A stretch of DNA of 64,000 nucleotides from Microvirga sp. TS319 (GCF_041276405.1 NZ_JBGGGT010000002.1:1091001-1155000), one strand, 5' to 3'; numbered from the stretch's first letter, positions 43,520 to 51,775 are shown. The notes: generated by a model not told the origin, from the letters alone. Translations and numbers: made by a program.

Positions 43520-44377
43520 TTACTGAAAGTTCCCGAGCTGAAGTTCGAAATTGGCGATGGCGCTCAGGAAGTCGCTTGCGCTCTTGACCGGCTGCTTGGG
43601 AGGCATCACGGCAGGGAATACGGCCTTCAGCTCATCGAGGCTCGCCTTGAGGGCTTTTGCCGCCTCGGCATCCTTGGCGCTGGCGTCCTGCATCACGGTG
43701 CCCACGAGCCGATCGGCCTCGAACACGAAGCCGCGTGCGTCCTGGTATTCGACCACGTTCGCGATGCGGTTCTTCTCGATCGCCTCTTCATATTCGTCGG
43801 CGGCCTGCTGCAGGACCTCCAGGGCGGTTTCGAGCGTGAAGGAGAGTCCCTTCTCCTCCTTCGCGCGAACGGCTGTCTCCGCTGCGGCAAGGCGCTCGCC
43901 CAGGGTGGCGCGGGCGCGGGCATAGGCGTCCTTGTTCTTCGCCTTCACGGTCTGAGACAGCGACTTCAGGGCCGCCTGGAACGGCGCGATGTTGAAAGCC
44001 TTCAGATCGTCACGCAGGCTGGCATAGATCTCCTCTTCCGGGTGCAGGAAGTGGGGCAGGGCATCGGCCCAGCGGCCCGCCTCGACCAGCTCGTTGCCGA
44101 CGATCAGATGGCCGCGGATCATTTCGATCCCGCGGTAAAGATGAAGAGGGGGAGCGAGCTTTGCGGCGCCTTCACCTTCGCCACTCTCGCCCTCGCCGCC
44201 GGCAGTCGCCGGTGCCGCGTGGCCCTGGTGAGCCTGGGCGAGCTGCAGCAGGTGCTGATTCGCCTTTGCCTCGACCACCGCATGAGAATGCAGCGGCATG
44301 CCCGCAGCCTGTGAGGCAACCGGAGCCGCGACGAGAACGGCGGTGCTCAAGCCCGCCCAAATCTTACGCTTTTTCAT
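43520..44377 (-). CDS. secreted all-helical protein, partner of the peroxidase
   Basis: 285 residues. Residues 1-24 form a signal peptide ending SQAA. After a His-rich short stretch (PLHSHAVVEAKANQHLLQLAQAHQGHAA) and an acidic Gly/Glu linker comes a helical bundle with a conserved-looking HFLHPEEEIYASLRDDLK. The long Ala/Lys/Glu helices at 130-200 may form a coiled coil. A HxxxE pattern recalls imelysin/EfeO-type metal-binding proteins, but I cannot confirm that family. The 9-base gap to the peroxidase gene implies one operon and a shared periplasmic task, perhaps iron or copper handling. Confidence 0.75.
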   Translation of the reverse strand: MKKRKIWAGLSTAVLVAAPVASQAAGMPLHSHAVVEAKANQHLLQLAQAHQGHAAPATAGGEGESGEGEGAAKLAPPLHLYRGIEMIRGHLIVGNELVEAGRWADALPHFLHPEEEIYASLRDDLKAFNIAPFQAALKSLSQTVKAKNKDAYARARATLGERLAAAETAVRAKEEKGLSFTLETALEVLQQAADEYEEAIEKNRIANVVEYQDARGFVFEADRLVGTVMQDASAKDAEAAKALKASLDELKAVFPAVMPPKQPVKSASDFLSAIANFELQLGNFQ

Positions 44378-44418
44378 CTTTGTCCCCCTCCCAGCAGGTC
44401 AAGGCCGCTGGCGGCTAG

Positions 44419-44435
44419 TTTAGAAAACTTAAAAA
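44419..44435. promoter_or_regulatory. candidate Irr (ICE) box
   Basis: TTTAGAAAACTTAAAAA matches 12 of the 14 fixed positions of the Irr iron-control element TTTAGAA-N3-TTCTAAA. It lies in the 128-base divergent region between the secreted partner/peroxidase operon and the PKHD-type hydroxylase gene. Regulation by iron is inferred. Confidence 0.4.
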
Positions 44436-44505
44436 CTGTCATGCTTTACAAGCACTTAGCTACATCCTAAGAGACCCGAAGGCAAGTCTGAAGGTTGGGC
44501 GCACG

Positions 44506-45165
44506 ATGTTGATCACCATTGCGGATGTTCTGTCTCCCGGCGAGATCGAGGAGATCCGCGCCACGCTCGGGTCCATGCGGTTCGAGGACGGCCGGTCCAC
44601 GGCGGGGTGGAGTGCGAAGCTCGTGAAGGACAACGAGCAGGCGCGGGAAGGCGCCGCCCTTACGCTCCTGCGCGAGCGGGTCACGAAGGCCATTCAGTCG
44701 AACGAAGTCTTTCAGCTCGCCGCCCGGCCCAAGGCCCTGACGCCGCTTCTCTTCAGCCGCTACGGCCAGGGCAAGCAATACGGATCCCATGTGGACAATC
44801 CACTGATGGACGGGGTGCGCACGGATGTGTCGTTCACCCTCTTTCTGTCCGATCCCGAAGCGTATGAGGGGGGCGAGCTCGTCATCGAATCCGTCTCGGG
44901 CGAGGAGGAGATCAAGCTGCCAGTAGGCCATCTGGTGGCCTACGATTCCACGAGCCTTCATCGCGTCGCTCCGGTGACTCATGGAGAGCGCCTCGTGGCG
45001 GTGGGCTGGGCGCAGAGCTATATCCGCGACAGCGCCAAACGGGAGCTTCTGTTCGATCTCGAAACCGCGCGCCGCAACCTGTTCGCCCAAGCGGGCAAGA
45101 CCCCGGAATTCGACCTCATCGCGAAGAGCAGCGCCAACCTGTTCAGGATGTGGGCCGAGGTGTGA
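44506..45165 (+). CDS. PKHD-type Fe(II)/2-oxoglutarate hydroxylase (PiuC/YbiX-like)
   Basis: 219 residues, the usual length. The iron-binding HxD is near 94-96 in QYGSHVDNPLM, the distal His near 151 in STSLHRVAPV, and the 2-oxoglutarate Arg is in GERLVAVGW. The C-terminal helices end AKSSANLFRMWAEV. PiuC relatives are often expressed under iron limitation next to siderophore receptors. Here the divergent neighbour is a peroxidase operon and an Irr-like site lies between. The substrate is unknown. Confidence 0.93.
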   Translation: MLITIADVLSPGEIEEIRATLGSMRFEDGRSTAGWSAKLVKDNEQAREGAALTLLRERVTKAIQSNEVFQLAARPKALTPLLFSRYGQGKQYGSHVDNPLMDGVRTDVSFTLFLSDPEAYEGGELVIESVSGEEEIKLPVGHLVAYDSTSLHRVAPVTHGERLVAVGWAQSYIRDSAKRELLFDLETARRNLFAQAGKTPEFDLIAKSSANLFRMWAEV

Positions 45166-45221
45166 GGGGGCCTTTCGCTCTCATCGCCGTTCCCGGCATC
45201 TGAGCCCCTGACCCGGCGGGT

Positions 45222-45268
45222 TCCTCGAGACGTGGATGGCCGGATTCAATCCGGCCATGACGCGACAG
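45222..45268. repeat. second intergenic repeat family copy
   Basis: GACGTGGATGGCCGG, ATTCAAT and CCGGCCATGACGCGACA make an imperfect hairpin of the CCGGCCATGA family also seen near 23.8 and 27.1 kb. It lies between convergent genes. Confidence 0.6.
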
Positions 45269-45320
45269 GTGAGGATACGGCGAGCGCCGGAAGCGAAACT
45301 GTGCCAAGTCCCGCTCGCCT

Positions 45321-45941
45321 CTATTGCCAGGAATAGTTGAAGCTGATGCTGATGCGCTCGCTGTCCGCCTCGTTGAGGGGCACCTCGTGGCGGAGCCAGC
45401 TCTCCCAAAGCATCACCGTCCCGGGCACAGGCTTCATATAGGCGAATTGCCGGTTCTCGGGCTTGGCCTTCGCCTTGCGGGGCGGCGCCGCCATCATGAA
45501 GCCGAGGCGTGGGTCCTCGAGCTTGAGCGCGCTCGCGCCTTCCGGGATCGTCACGTAATAGGTGCCGCTGATCACGGAATGCGGGTGGATATGAGACGTA
45601 TGGATCCCGCCGGGCGGCAGGATGTTGATCCATAGGCTGTCCATGACGAGCTTGCGCCCCTGGAGATCGTACTCAAGCTCCTTGGCGAAGGAAGCCACGT
45701 GCTTGTCGACCTCTTTCAGCAGGTCCCCGAACACCGGCACTCGCCAGGGCAGGTCGTTGAGCGACGCGTAGGAGGTGTAGCCCGGATAGCCGTTTTTGGC
45801 GCACCAGCGCTGGCCGGCCTCGTCGTCCTCTGCGATGGACAGGCAGGCTCCTTCGAGTTCCGCGTTGCGGCGCTCGGCTTTCGCGCCCGTCAGTTCGGCG
45901 CGGTAGATCTTGGTGACGAAAAGCGTCTCGATGCTTGGCAT
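45321..45941 (-). CDS. TIGR02466-family Fe(II)/2OG oxygenase-like protein
   Basis: 206 residues. It has MPSIETLFVTKIYRAEL at the start, then SLWINILPPGGIHTSHIHPHSVISGTYYV, where His and the following HP-H supply metal ligands, and MLWESWLRHEVPLNEADSERISISFNYSW with the distal His and Arg. These are the signatures of the TIGR02466 family. It is predicted to be cytoplasmic; the substrate is unknown. It converges with the PKHD-type gene across a repeat. Confidence 0.9.
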   Translation of the reverse strand: MPSIETLFVTKIYRAELTGAKAERRNAELEGACLSIAEDDEAGQRWCAKNGYPGYTSYASLNDLPWRVPVFGDLLKEVDKHVASFAKELEYDLQGRKLVMDSLWINILPPGGIHTSHIHPHSVISGTYYVTIPEGASALKLEDPRLGFMMAAPPRKAKAKPENRQFAYMKPVPGTVMLWESWLRHEVPLNEADSERISISFNYSWQ

Positions 45942-46069
45942 GGTCCGGCTCTATGACGATGAGGGCGCCCTGTCAAAATGATTGCCCTTTTTGGAGCGCA
46001 TAGCATCTTTTCTCACGTCATGCCTCCCCGCGTCTTGAAGGATCCGCGGGAACAACACACCTTGGCTCT

Positions 46070-47293
46070 ATGATGTCGCTCTCCCCCCTGGCAGCCCTTC
46101 CGGACGACCTTCTGTCCCTGGCCCGCAGTCTCGACGTGGAAACCCTCCCGCGGGTCATCGCATTGCGGGACTGGCTCGTGACCACGGCGTCCCGGATGGA
46201 GGATTCGAACGAGGTTCTGGACGGGTTCCTCCACCGGCTGATCGTTCTGGGCCTGCCGATCGACCGGGCTGTATCGGCCATCGAGGCGCTGCATTCCGAA
46301 TATGCCGGGATCGGGCGCTTCTGGACCCGAGAGGACGGAACCATCGTCCGCTATCTCCCGCATGGCGACCGGCGCGAAACGATCTATCAGACAAGCCCCT
46401 TCGCCCATGTGAACCGCACGGGCGAGTGGCTCATCCTCGACCTCGCCGAAACGCCCGACGATCTGTTCCCGATCATTCCGGAGCTGAAGCAGGCGGGATA
46501 TCGTCATTATCTGACGATCCCGATCAGCTTCACCAATGGGGCGCAGAATGCCATCTCGTTCGCCACTCGGGCGCCCGAGGGCTTCGGGCGGCAGGGATTG
46601 ACGATTCTTCGCCTCGTGATGCCGTCCTTCGCGCTCGTCACGGAACTGCGAGCCACCAGCAACCGGCTGGACGAGGTTCTGCGGATCTATGTCGGCGACG
46701 AACCCCACAGGGCCATTCTCTCGGGCGCCATTCAGCGCGGGCAGGTGACGCGCATCCGCTCCGCGATCCTCTTCGCGGACATGCGCGAATACACGCGCAT
46801 ATCTTCCTCCTTGAGCCCCGAAAGCGCGGTGGACCTGCTGAACAACTACTTCGACTGTCTCGTGCCGCCCATCGAGGATGAGGGGGGAGAGGTGCTGAAG
46901 TATCTGGGCGACGGGCTTCTCGCCATCGTGCGCGATCGCGGCGACGACACCGGCGGCGCGGCGCAATCGGCCCTGACGGCGGCAACCAAAGCCTTGCGGC
47001 GCATCGAGGCGGCGAACAACGAGGGCCGCTTTCCCGTGCAGATCAATGTCGGCCTTGCCCTGCACCATGGTGACGCGGCCTATGGCAATGTGGGCTCGGG
47101 CCAGCGCCTTGATTTCACGGTGATCGGACGGGACGTGAACCTTGCGAGCCGGATCGCCGATCTCAACAAGCGCCTCGGCGAACCGCTGCTCATGTCGAAG
47201 CCCTTCGTGGAGCACCTATGGGGCAATCCCCATCCGCTCGGCACCCATGCGGTCGAAGGCTTCGAGGAAGAGGTCGAAGTCTACAAGCCTTGA
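46070..47293 (+). CDS. class III adenylate/guanylate cyclase domain protein
   Basis: 407 residues. Residues 1-200 form an N-terminal regulatory domain (DEYAG-like ALHSEYAGIGRFWTREDG; TGEWLILDLAETPDDLFPIIPELK) with no visible membrane span. The catalytic domain starts near 225: AILFADMREYTRIS holds the first metal Asp, and YLGDGLLAIV the second. The C-terminal GSGQRLDFTVIGRDVNLASRIADL completes it. This is the architecture of soluble cyclases of rhizobia that make cAMP. No obvious ribosome site precedes the ATG, and a second ATG lies 3 bases on. Confidence 0.9.
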   Translation: MMSLSPLAALPDDLLSLARSLDVETLPRVIALRDWLVTTASRMEDSNEVLDGFLHRLIVLGLPIDRAVSAIEALHSEYAGIGRFWTREDGTIVRYLPHGDRRETIYQTSPFAHVNRTGEWLILDLAETPDDLFPIIPELKQAGYRHYLTIPISFTNGAQNAISFATRAPEGFGRQGLTILRLVMPSFALVTELRATSNRLDEVLRIYVGDEPHRAILSGAIQRGQVTRIRSAILFADMREYTRISSSLSPESAVDLLNNYFDCLVPPIEDEGGEVLKYLGDGLLAIVRDRGDDTGGAAQSALTAATKALRRIEAANNEGRFPVQINVGLALHHGDAAYGNVGSGQRLDFTVIGRDVNLASRIADLNKRLGEPLLMSKPFVEHLWGNPHPLGTHAVEGFEEEVEVYKP

Positions 47294-47304
47294 GGTTCTG
47301 CACG

Positions 47305-47360
47305 AGAAAGCGACGCCGGTTTTTCGCACCAAGCGGCGCACGGGAAGAGATCCGATGCCA
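47305..47360 (+). repeat. degenerate left arm of two-hairpin repeat
   Basis: GAAAGCGACGCCGGTTTTTCGCACC followed by GCGGCGCACGGGAAGAGATCCGATGCC is a heavily mutated copy between two convergent genes. Confidence 0.5.
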
Positions 47361-47377
47361 CGTAACTGGAAACAGCC

Positions 47378-48355
47378 TTAGAGCCGCTCGCGACCGTGCG
47401 GCGCGTCGAGATCCATGAGAGGGCCGAGCGGAACGATGCCGGTTGGATTGATGGTCTTGTGGCTCTCGTAGTAATGCGCCTTGATGTGCTGCATGTTCAC
47501 CGTCTCGGCGATGTCGCCAGTCTGGTAGACATCGCGCAGGTAGCCCGACAGGTTCGGATAATCCGCGATCCGTCGCAGGTTGCACTTGAAGTGTCCCACA
47601 TAGACCGGATCGAACCGCACGAGCGACGTGAACAGTCTGATATCCGCCTCGGTCAGAGCACCGCCGCAAAGATAGCGCCGCGAGGCGAGGCGCGCATCGA
47701 GCCAATCCAGCGTTTCGAAGAGGGGGTGGATGGCTTCCTCATAGGCCTGCTGGGCGGTGGCGAAGCCCGCCTTGTAGACGCCGTTGTTGACGGTGTCGTA
47801 GATGCGCGCGTTCAGTTCGTCGATCTCGACCCGCAGGTGTTCCGGGTAATAGTCGCCGGGTGTTGCGCCGAGGCGATCGAAGGCCGCGTTGAACATGCGC
47901 AGGATCTCGGCGGATTCGTTGCTGACGATGGCGGCCTTCTCCTTGTCCCAGAGCACGGGCACCGTCACACGGCCCGTATAGGAAGGTTCCGCCGCCGTGT
48001 AGATCTGGTGGAGATAGTGGGCGCCATGGATCGGGTCCGGGATCGTGCCGGGGCCCTCCTCGAAGGTCCAGCCATTCTCCAGCATGCGCCAATGCACCAC
48101 CGAAAGGCCGATCATCGCCTCCAGGCCCTTGAGCTTGCGCATGATCAGCGTGCGATGCGCCCAGGGGCACGCCAGAGAGACGTAAAGATGGTATCGCCCC
48201 GCTTCCGCCGGAAATCCGCCCGTTCCTGTAGGGCCCGGCGCGCCGTCCGGCGTGATCCAGTTGCGAAAAGCCGTGCTGTTCCGGACGAATCGCCCACCGG
48301 TGCTCTTCGTGTCGTACCACCGGTCCTGCCAGACCCCGTTGACCAGCAACCCCAC
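47378..48355 (-). CDS. glutathionyl-hydroquinone reductase (Xi-class GST)
   Basis: 325 residues from a GTG at 48355, chosen because AAGGAG lies 8 bases upstream and the protein then starts VGLLVNGVWQDRWYDTK like its relatives. The thioredoxin-like domain has the catalytic Cys near 62 in SLACPWAHRTLI. The C-terminal helical domain has LTEADIRLFTSLVRFDPVYVGHFKCN, diagnostic for the PcpF/YqjG group. It removes glutathione from glutathionyl-hydroquinones in the cytoplasm. It is the last host gene before the tRNA and prophage. Confidence 0.94.
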   Translation of the reverse strand: MGLLVNGVWQDRWYDTKSTGGRFVRNSTAFRNWITPDGAPGPTGTGGFPAEAGRYHLYVSLACPWAHRTLIMRKLKGLEAMIGLSVVHWRMLENGWTFEEGPGTIPDPIHGAHYLHQIYTAAEPSYTGRVTVPVLWDKEKAAIVSNESAEILRMFNAAFDRLGATPGDYYPEHLRVEIDELNARIYDTVNNGVYKAGFATAQQAYEEAIHPLFETLDWLDARLASRRYLCGGALTEADIRLFTSLVRFDPVYVGHFKCNLRRIADYPNLSGYLRDVYQTGDIAETVNMQHIKAHYYESHKTINPTGIVPLGPLMDLDAPHGRERL

Positions 48356-48538
48356 CAGATCTCTCCTTCGATGCCGCCTGATCCGGCCCCGATAGGGCTC
48401 TTTCAGGCATTCGCTCGGGAATATAGGGTGTCCCGGGCGGTGCCGCACATATTGCCCGATCGGAGGCCGGGTACCCTGCCAATCAGGGGGTGACGAACGG
48501 CTCTCCCTCGATTAGATGGTATCAGACCTTCCTTGGAA

Positions 48539-48614
48539 GGGCCTGTAGCTCAATGGTTAGAGCCGGCCGCTCATAACGGTCTGGTTGCAGGTTCGAGTCC
48601 TGCCGGGCCCACCA
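48539..48614 (+). tRNA. tRNA with CAU anticodon, most like tRNA-Ile2
   Basis: 76 bases with CCA encoded. Acceptor GGGCCTG pairs with CGGGCCC; the D arm is GCTC/GAGC, the anticodon stem GGCCG/CGGTC holds loop CTCATAA (anticodon CAT), and the T arm is GCAGG/CCTGC. The body (TTAGAGC-CGG, TCTGGTTG) is closer to bacterial Ile2 (lysidine-modified) than to elongator Met. The integrase gene begins beyond its 3' end, so the 3' half is the probable attachment core. Confidence 0.93.
48590..48614 (+). other. probable attL core in the tRNA 3' end
   Basis: Tyrosine integrases usually recombine within the T-arm to CCA part of a tRNA. The tRNA is intact here and the integrase is adjacent, so one core copy must lie in this segment. 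The second copy would be to the right of the window and is not visible. Confidence 0.55.
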
Positions 48615-48622
48615 CCTTATCC

Positions 48623-49711
48623 CTAAGCATTTGTTTTTGCTTTAGCTTTTTTCTGGGTTGACACTCGGTTTGACACTGGCCGTTTCGGCTTTGTGCTCAC
48701 CAGGGCCATTGCCTGCTGGGCAAGCAGCACCTGCTCGACCTCTTTCGTGTAGCGCTCGACCTCATCCAGACTCTTGTGGCCGGTGACCGCTTGGATCTGT
48801 TTGGAGGTGCATCCAGCCTCGGCCAGACGACGGGCCGCCGCTTTCCGCAACCCGTGCGCGGAGCATCCAGGCGAGCACCTGGCATCGCGTGACGCCTCTG
48901 AAAAGTAGTTCCCGAACCCTGCTGAAGTAAATGGCTTGCCTTTCGCTGTCATGAGGAAGGTCATGTTAGCACGAGGGGTAGCCTGAAGCACGGAATTTAG
49001 GTTGGGATGGATCGGTATCCACAGTGGTGTGCCGGTCTTTTGCTGCTTCACTTGGATCATGCCGTTGCGGACATGTTGCCAGCCCATGCGGATGACATCA
49101 GATCGTCTTTGCGCGGTGTAGAGAAGCAGAGAAAGCGCAAGCCGTTCTCTTGATCCGACCGGCCACTTTGCTTCAAAGGCCGCAATGTCGTCATCGGTCC
49201 AAGCGCGGAAGCCGCCGTCCTTGATTTTCATCTTGCGAATGCCGAACGTCGGATCATCGCCGCGCCAATTCTCGTCGATCGCGAACCGCATCAGCGTCCG
49301 CATGTGGCGCAGAAACTTGTTCGCGGCACCTGGCTTGTCGGCCTTCTCTGAAAAGAGCTTCTTCACGTGCTCGCGTCGGAGCATCGCCACGCGCTTGTCG
49401 CCGTGGTCGCGACGGATCTTCTCAATTTCGTTCCGGTAGCTGGATTGCGTGATAGGCTCCAGGCCCTTGAAGGTGGCCGACGAGTAATAGAGCGCGATCA
49501 GACGACTCATGGAGCCGGGCGGCGAGGTGTCCTTGTCCTGCTGCTCCCCGTCCCAATTCCCGGCCATAGCGGCTTCATAGGCCAGCCTGAATTCCTTCGA
49601 TCCCGGCAGGCCTGGCAGCGGCGTTCTCTTGCCATTGCGCCGGAAATAGCGGCGCACCTTGCCGTGCCGGTCCACGAACTCCTGGACGTAGGGCAGCTTG
49701 ATATGGGCCAT
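48623..49711 (-). CDS. phage tyrosine integrase
   Basis: 362 residues from the ATG at 49711, which is two bases after the stop of the excisionase-like gene. The N-terminal part has KLPYVQEFVDRHGKVRRYFRRNGKR, the core-binding domain covers about 75-160, and the catalytic domain holds Arg near 201 (YTAQRRSDVIRMGW), HGLRK near 285, His in TGHKSLDE and Tyr near 320 (VERYTKEV). It integrates and excises the element at the neighbouring tRNA. The Lys-rich tail is likely disordered. Confidence 0.95.
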   Translation of the reverse strand: MAHIKLPYVQEFVDRHGKVRRYFRRNGKRTPLPGLPGSKEFRLAYEAAMAGNWDGEQQDKDTSPPGSMSRLIALYYSSATFKGLEPITQSSYRNEIEKIRRDHGDKRVAMLRREHVKKLFSEKADKPGAANKFLRHMRTLMRFAIDENWRGDDPTFGIRKMKIKDGGFRAWTDDDIAAFEAKWPVGSRERLALSLLLYTAQRRSDVIRMGWQHVRNGMIQVKQQKTGTPLWIPIHPNLNSVLQATPRANMTFLMTAKGKPFTSAGFGNYFSEASRDARCSPGCSAHGLRKAAARRLAEAGCTSKQIQAVTGHKSLDEVERYTKEVEQVLLAQQAMALVSTKPKRPVSNRVSTQKKAKAKTNA

Positions 49712-49713
49712 CG

Positions 49714-49956
49714 TCAATCCCAATCGTTAACCTCATCGCCCGTATCTTCGCTCGGCAGTTCGTCGAAAGCCAAGTCGAGTGCGCGAATGTCCCAGACCTT
49801 GCGCCGGTCTACCCTCTTTGGCTTAGGCATCCGTCCGTCATCGACCATGGCATCGAACTTGCTCAGTCCGACCCCGATGTAGGCGGCGGCCTGCTCGCGG
49901 TTCAGTCCGCGACGTGGGGCTAAAGGAGCTGAAATGTGCTCGGCTAGCCTGCTCAT
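49714..49956 (-). CDS. excisionase/AlpA-like helix-turn-helix protein
   Basis: 80 residues. LNREQAAAYIGVGLSKFDAMVDDGRMPKPKRVDRRKVWDI is a winged-helix of the MerR/AlpA/excisionase type (helix, turn, helix, then wing). Acidic C-terminus. Its stop is two bases before the integrase ATG and its start overlaps the stop of a small upstream gene. It probably directs excision or regulates the integrase. Confidence 0.85.
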   Translation of the reverse strand: MSRLAEHISAPLAPRRGLNREQAAAYIGVGLSKFDAMVDDGRMPKPKRVDRRKVWDIRALDLAFDELPSEDTGDEVNDWD

Positions 49957-50045
49957 CTTTCATCTATCTCCATGACCGTACCAACGGCCTGAATGCCTTT
50001 CTGCATTGGAGAGCGGGGGAGTCCCTTCAATGGGTTGAGGCTCAT
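49953..50045 (-). CDS. 30-residue peptide overlapping the excisionase start
   Basis: The frame MSLNPLKGLPRSPMQKGIQA ends in EIDER with a TGA that overlaps the ATG of the excisionase-like gene (ATGA). AGGAAAG lies 3-5 bases before the ATG. Overlap and ribosome site suggest a real leader or coupled peptide; the function is unknown. Confidence 0.45.
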   Translation of the reverse strand: MSLNPLKGLPRSPMQKGIQAVGTVMEIDER

Positions 50046-50089
50046 GGCTTTCCTATGAGTTTGAGACGGTGAGCTTGGCCACGATGGGG

Positions 50090-50488
50090 CTAAGGCACAT
50101 CACTTGATCTTCTGACACTAGGATTGAACTGTTTATCGAGGCGGCGGGATGAGCGTTTTGTCTGGGTGTTGAGTTTGCGTCGCATCCACGCAAGCATGAT
50201 CGGAAATGGAGTGGTTGCGCTTGGTGGTTTCTTTACGGCCTTGAAGAACTGCCCCTCAGTCATATTGCCTTTGGCATTGTTACAATCCGAGCATGCCGCA
50301 GCGATGTTCATCGACGTGTGCCGCCCACCCTTTGCGCGAGGGTGTTTGTGATCCGCTGTCACGGTTTCACTGGTGAGAGGTGTATCACAGTAGTGGCAGA
50401 GCCCACCCTGCCTATGAAGTGCATTCTGGCGACAAACCTTGATATACGCTTTGCTGTTACGAGGAGCGGGATAGGACATATTGTTCAT
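50090..50488 (-). CDS. phage HNH endonuclease
   Basis: 132 residues from the ATG at 50488 (an ATG at 50479 is also possible). A zinc-type HNH motif is present: GGLCHYCDTPL, then TADHKHPRAKGGRHTSMNIAAACSDCNNAKGN. C-x2-C pairs bind zinc, and the D-H of ADHKHP supplies the catalytic His. The basic tail probably binds DNA. It may cut DNA nonspecifically or act in recombination or packaging. Orientation agrees with the integrase cluster. Confidence 0.85.
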   Translation of the reverse strand: MNNMSYPAPRNSKAYIKVCRQNALHRQGGLCHYCDTPLTSETVTADHKHPRAKGGRHTSMNIAAACSDCNNAKGNMTEGQFFKAVKKPPSATTPFPIMLAWMRRKLNTQTKRSSRRLDKQFNPSVRRSSDVP

Positions 50489-50675
50489 TATTGTGTCTCT
50501 TGGCGAACAACCGAAGGGAGGACATCGTACCTGCTCCATTGTCTCTGTTCAGTCTTTCACGAACCTTGTTTAGTGATGATGTTAAGCTGTCGTTAACCAT
50601 GGTGCCGCACACTCTTCTGTACGGGCTGATTTGGGGGCATATCGGGCCGTTCCCTTACGAGAACATTGGACCTCG

Positions 50676-50705
50676 GGCCGCGGTGTTGTAGCGGCCTTTC
50701 TTTTT
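50676..50705 (+). terminator. intrinsic terminator, first of a pair
   Basis: GGCCGC pairs with GCGGCC across a 9-base loop, followed by TTTCTTTTT. Confidence 0.75.
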
Positions 50706-50891
50706 GACCTGGCTCGACCGGCCACGCTGGAACGCGTTCAAGCACTTTCAAGGCTGAGACGACTGCATTGGGTGCATGGCAGTCGGGCAAATGCTCGGGT
50801 GGCAGACGGTTGTTTGAGCCACCATCTAAAGGGAGACACAGGATCTCCTCCCCCTGTGTTGTTCCCTCTGGAAGTTTCGATTTCCGACCTT

Positions 50892-50925
50892 GGGGCCGCT
50901 GGAATAGCGGCCCTTTTCTTTGCCG
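50892..50925 (+). terminator. intrinsic terminator, second of a pair
   Basis: GGGGCCGCT pairs with AGCGGCCC across a GGAAT loop, followed by TTTTCTTT. Confidence 0.78.
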
Positions 50926-51031
50926 CCTTCTAGCAATCGAGAGGTCGCCACTAACGCTCCAGTAACTATAGTCATTCACCATACTCACTGTGCAGAGGTT
51001 TACGGGCGCCAGTTTGAGTATGAGGTTTCCA

Positions 51032-51184
51032 ATGACACTAGTTCTGCTTATGATTGTGGCGGTATCCTTCTCAGCTTCGATCATAGTTCCAGCATGGCAG
51101 ATGCTGAACTTGCCGAGAGGGCAGCGGCGCTCGCGCACTCCCGAGAGCCTTGCGGCGCTCGAACGTCGCGCACAGGGTTGCTGA
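51032..51184 (+). CDS. 50-residue membrane peptide
   Basis: Starts MTLVLLMIVAVSFSASIIVP: one membrane span, then a basic, Arg-rich tail. GAGG lies 7 bases before the ATG. It lies on the plus strand, convergent with the HNH gene of the leftward cassette. Single-span phage peptides of this kind can act as superinfection-exclusion or lysis factors, but none can be assigned. Confidence 0.5.
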   Translation: MTLVLLMIVAVSFSASIIVPAWQMLNLPRGQRRSRTPESLAALERRAQGC

Positions 51185-51230
51185 TCTGACGGAAACGGCT
51201 CGGTCCAGCGCGAGATCCTGCTAGGCGCAT

Positions 51231-51608
51231 TCATTTTGACCTCCGTTCGAGCGTGCCATCCAACTTGCGCTTCCAGCCACTATCCCGGCTGCCGGGGATA
51301 GCCGGGCCTTTACGCTGACGAATGCCGAGATGACGCATCTTCACGCGCTTGGCCTTTGCGATCCGTGCCAAATCTCCGTCCTTGCCGTGGGTCTTGGCGT
51401 CGGCGCAGGCTTTGTGAGCGGGCCCGCGGTTCTCAGCGGCGTTCGTGCCGCCGAGGCCGAGAGCGCGAAGGTGCTCATCGATCCATGGCTCGCCAGCCCC
51501 AATCTTCCGTTCGCAGAGGACGCAACGGCCCTCGAATGTTTCGAACAGCTTCAGACGTTGGGTCGGCGTGAGCGGCTTCCGGGGAGTGGTGCCGACATCT
51601 TCGGTCAT
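51231..51608 (-). CDS. HNH endonuclease family protein
   Basis: 125 residues. An HNH-like arrangement is visible: GRCVLCERKIGAGEPWIDEHLRALGLGG, with Cys pair, then DEH and the late ENRGPAHKACADAK. The basic C-terminus (MRHLGIRQRKGPAIPGSR) is typical of phage HNH proteins. The start codon overlaps the stop of the 54-residue gene upstream (TAATG). It is the last gene of the leftward cassette. Confidence 0.8.
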   Translation of the reverse strand: MTEDVGTTPRKPLTPTQRLKLFETFEGRCVLCERKIGAGEPWIDEHLRALGLGGTNAAENRGPAHKACADAKTHGKDGDLARIAKAKRVKMRHLGIRQRKGPAIPGSRDSGWKRKLDGTLERRSK

Positions 51609-51772
51609 TAACGCGGCTTCCTCTTCATTGCGCGGACTTCACTGCGAAGTTGCTTGGTGCGAAGCTGGCGCAACCGGGCCTCATCATCGCGCGTGCTCTG
51701 GTGTGCCTGGCGCTTGCGCTGGATCCGGTTCTGTAGGTTTTCGATCTCGGACTCTTGGGATACTTGTGGCAT
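51608..51772 (-). CDS. 54-residue charged coiled-coil protein
   Basis: MPQVSQESEIENLQNRIQRK begins a highly charged, Arg-rich helix with no Gly or Pro until near the end (54 residues). It is probably a single coiled-coil or nucleic-acid-binding helix. Its stop overlaps the start of the HNH gene, and its start lies 3 bases after the stop of the next upstream gene. No family is recognised. Confidence 0.6.
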   Translation of the reverse strand: MPQVSQESEIENLQNRIQRKRQAHQSTRDDEARLRQLRTKQLRSEVRAMKRKPR

Positions 51773-51775
51773 TGG

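Larger units (their letters stand above)
50489..51031. other. 543-base stretch with two terminators and no clear gene
   Basis: Contains two rightward intrinsic terminators (50676-50705 and 50892-50925) separated by about 190 bases. No protein frame here has a ribosome site and plausible composition. The terminators imply rightward transcripts, possibly small RNAs. Confidence 0.55.
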
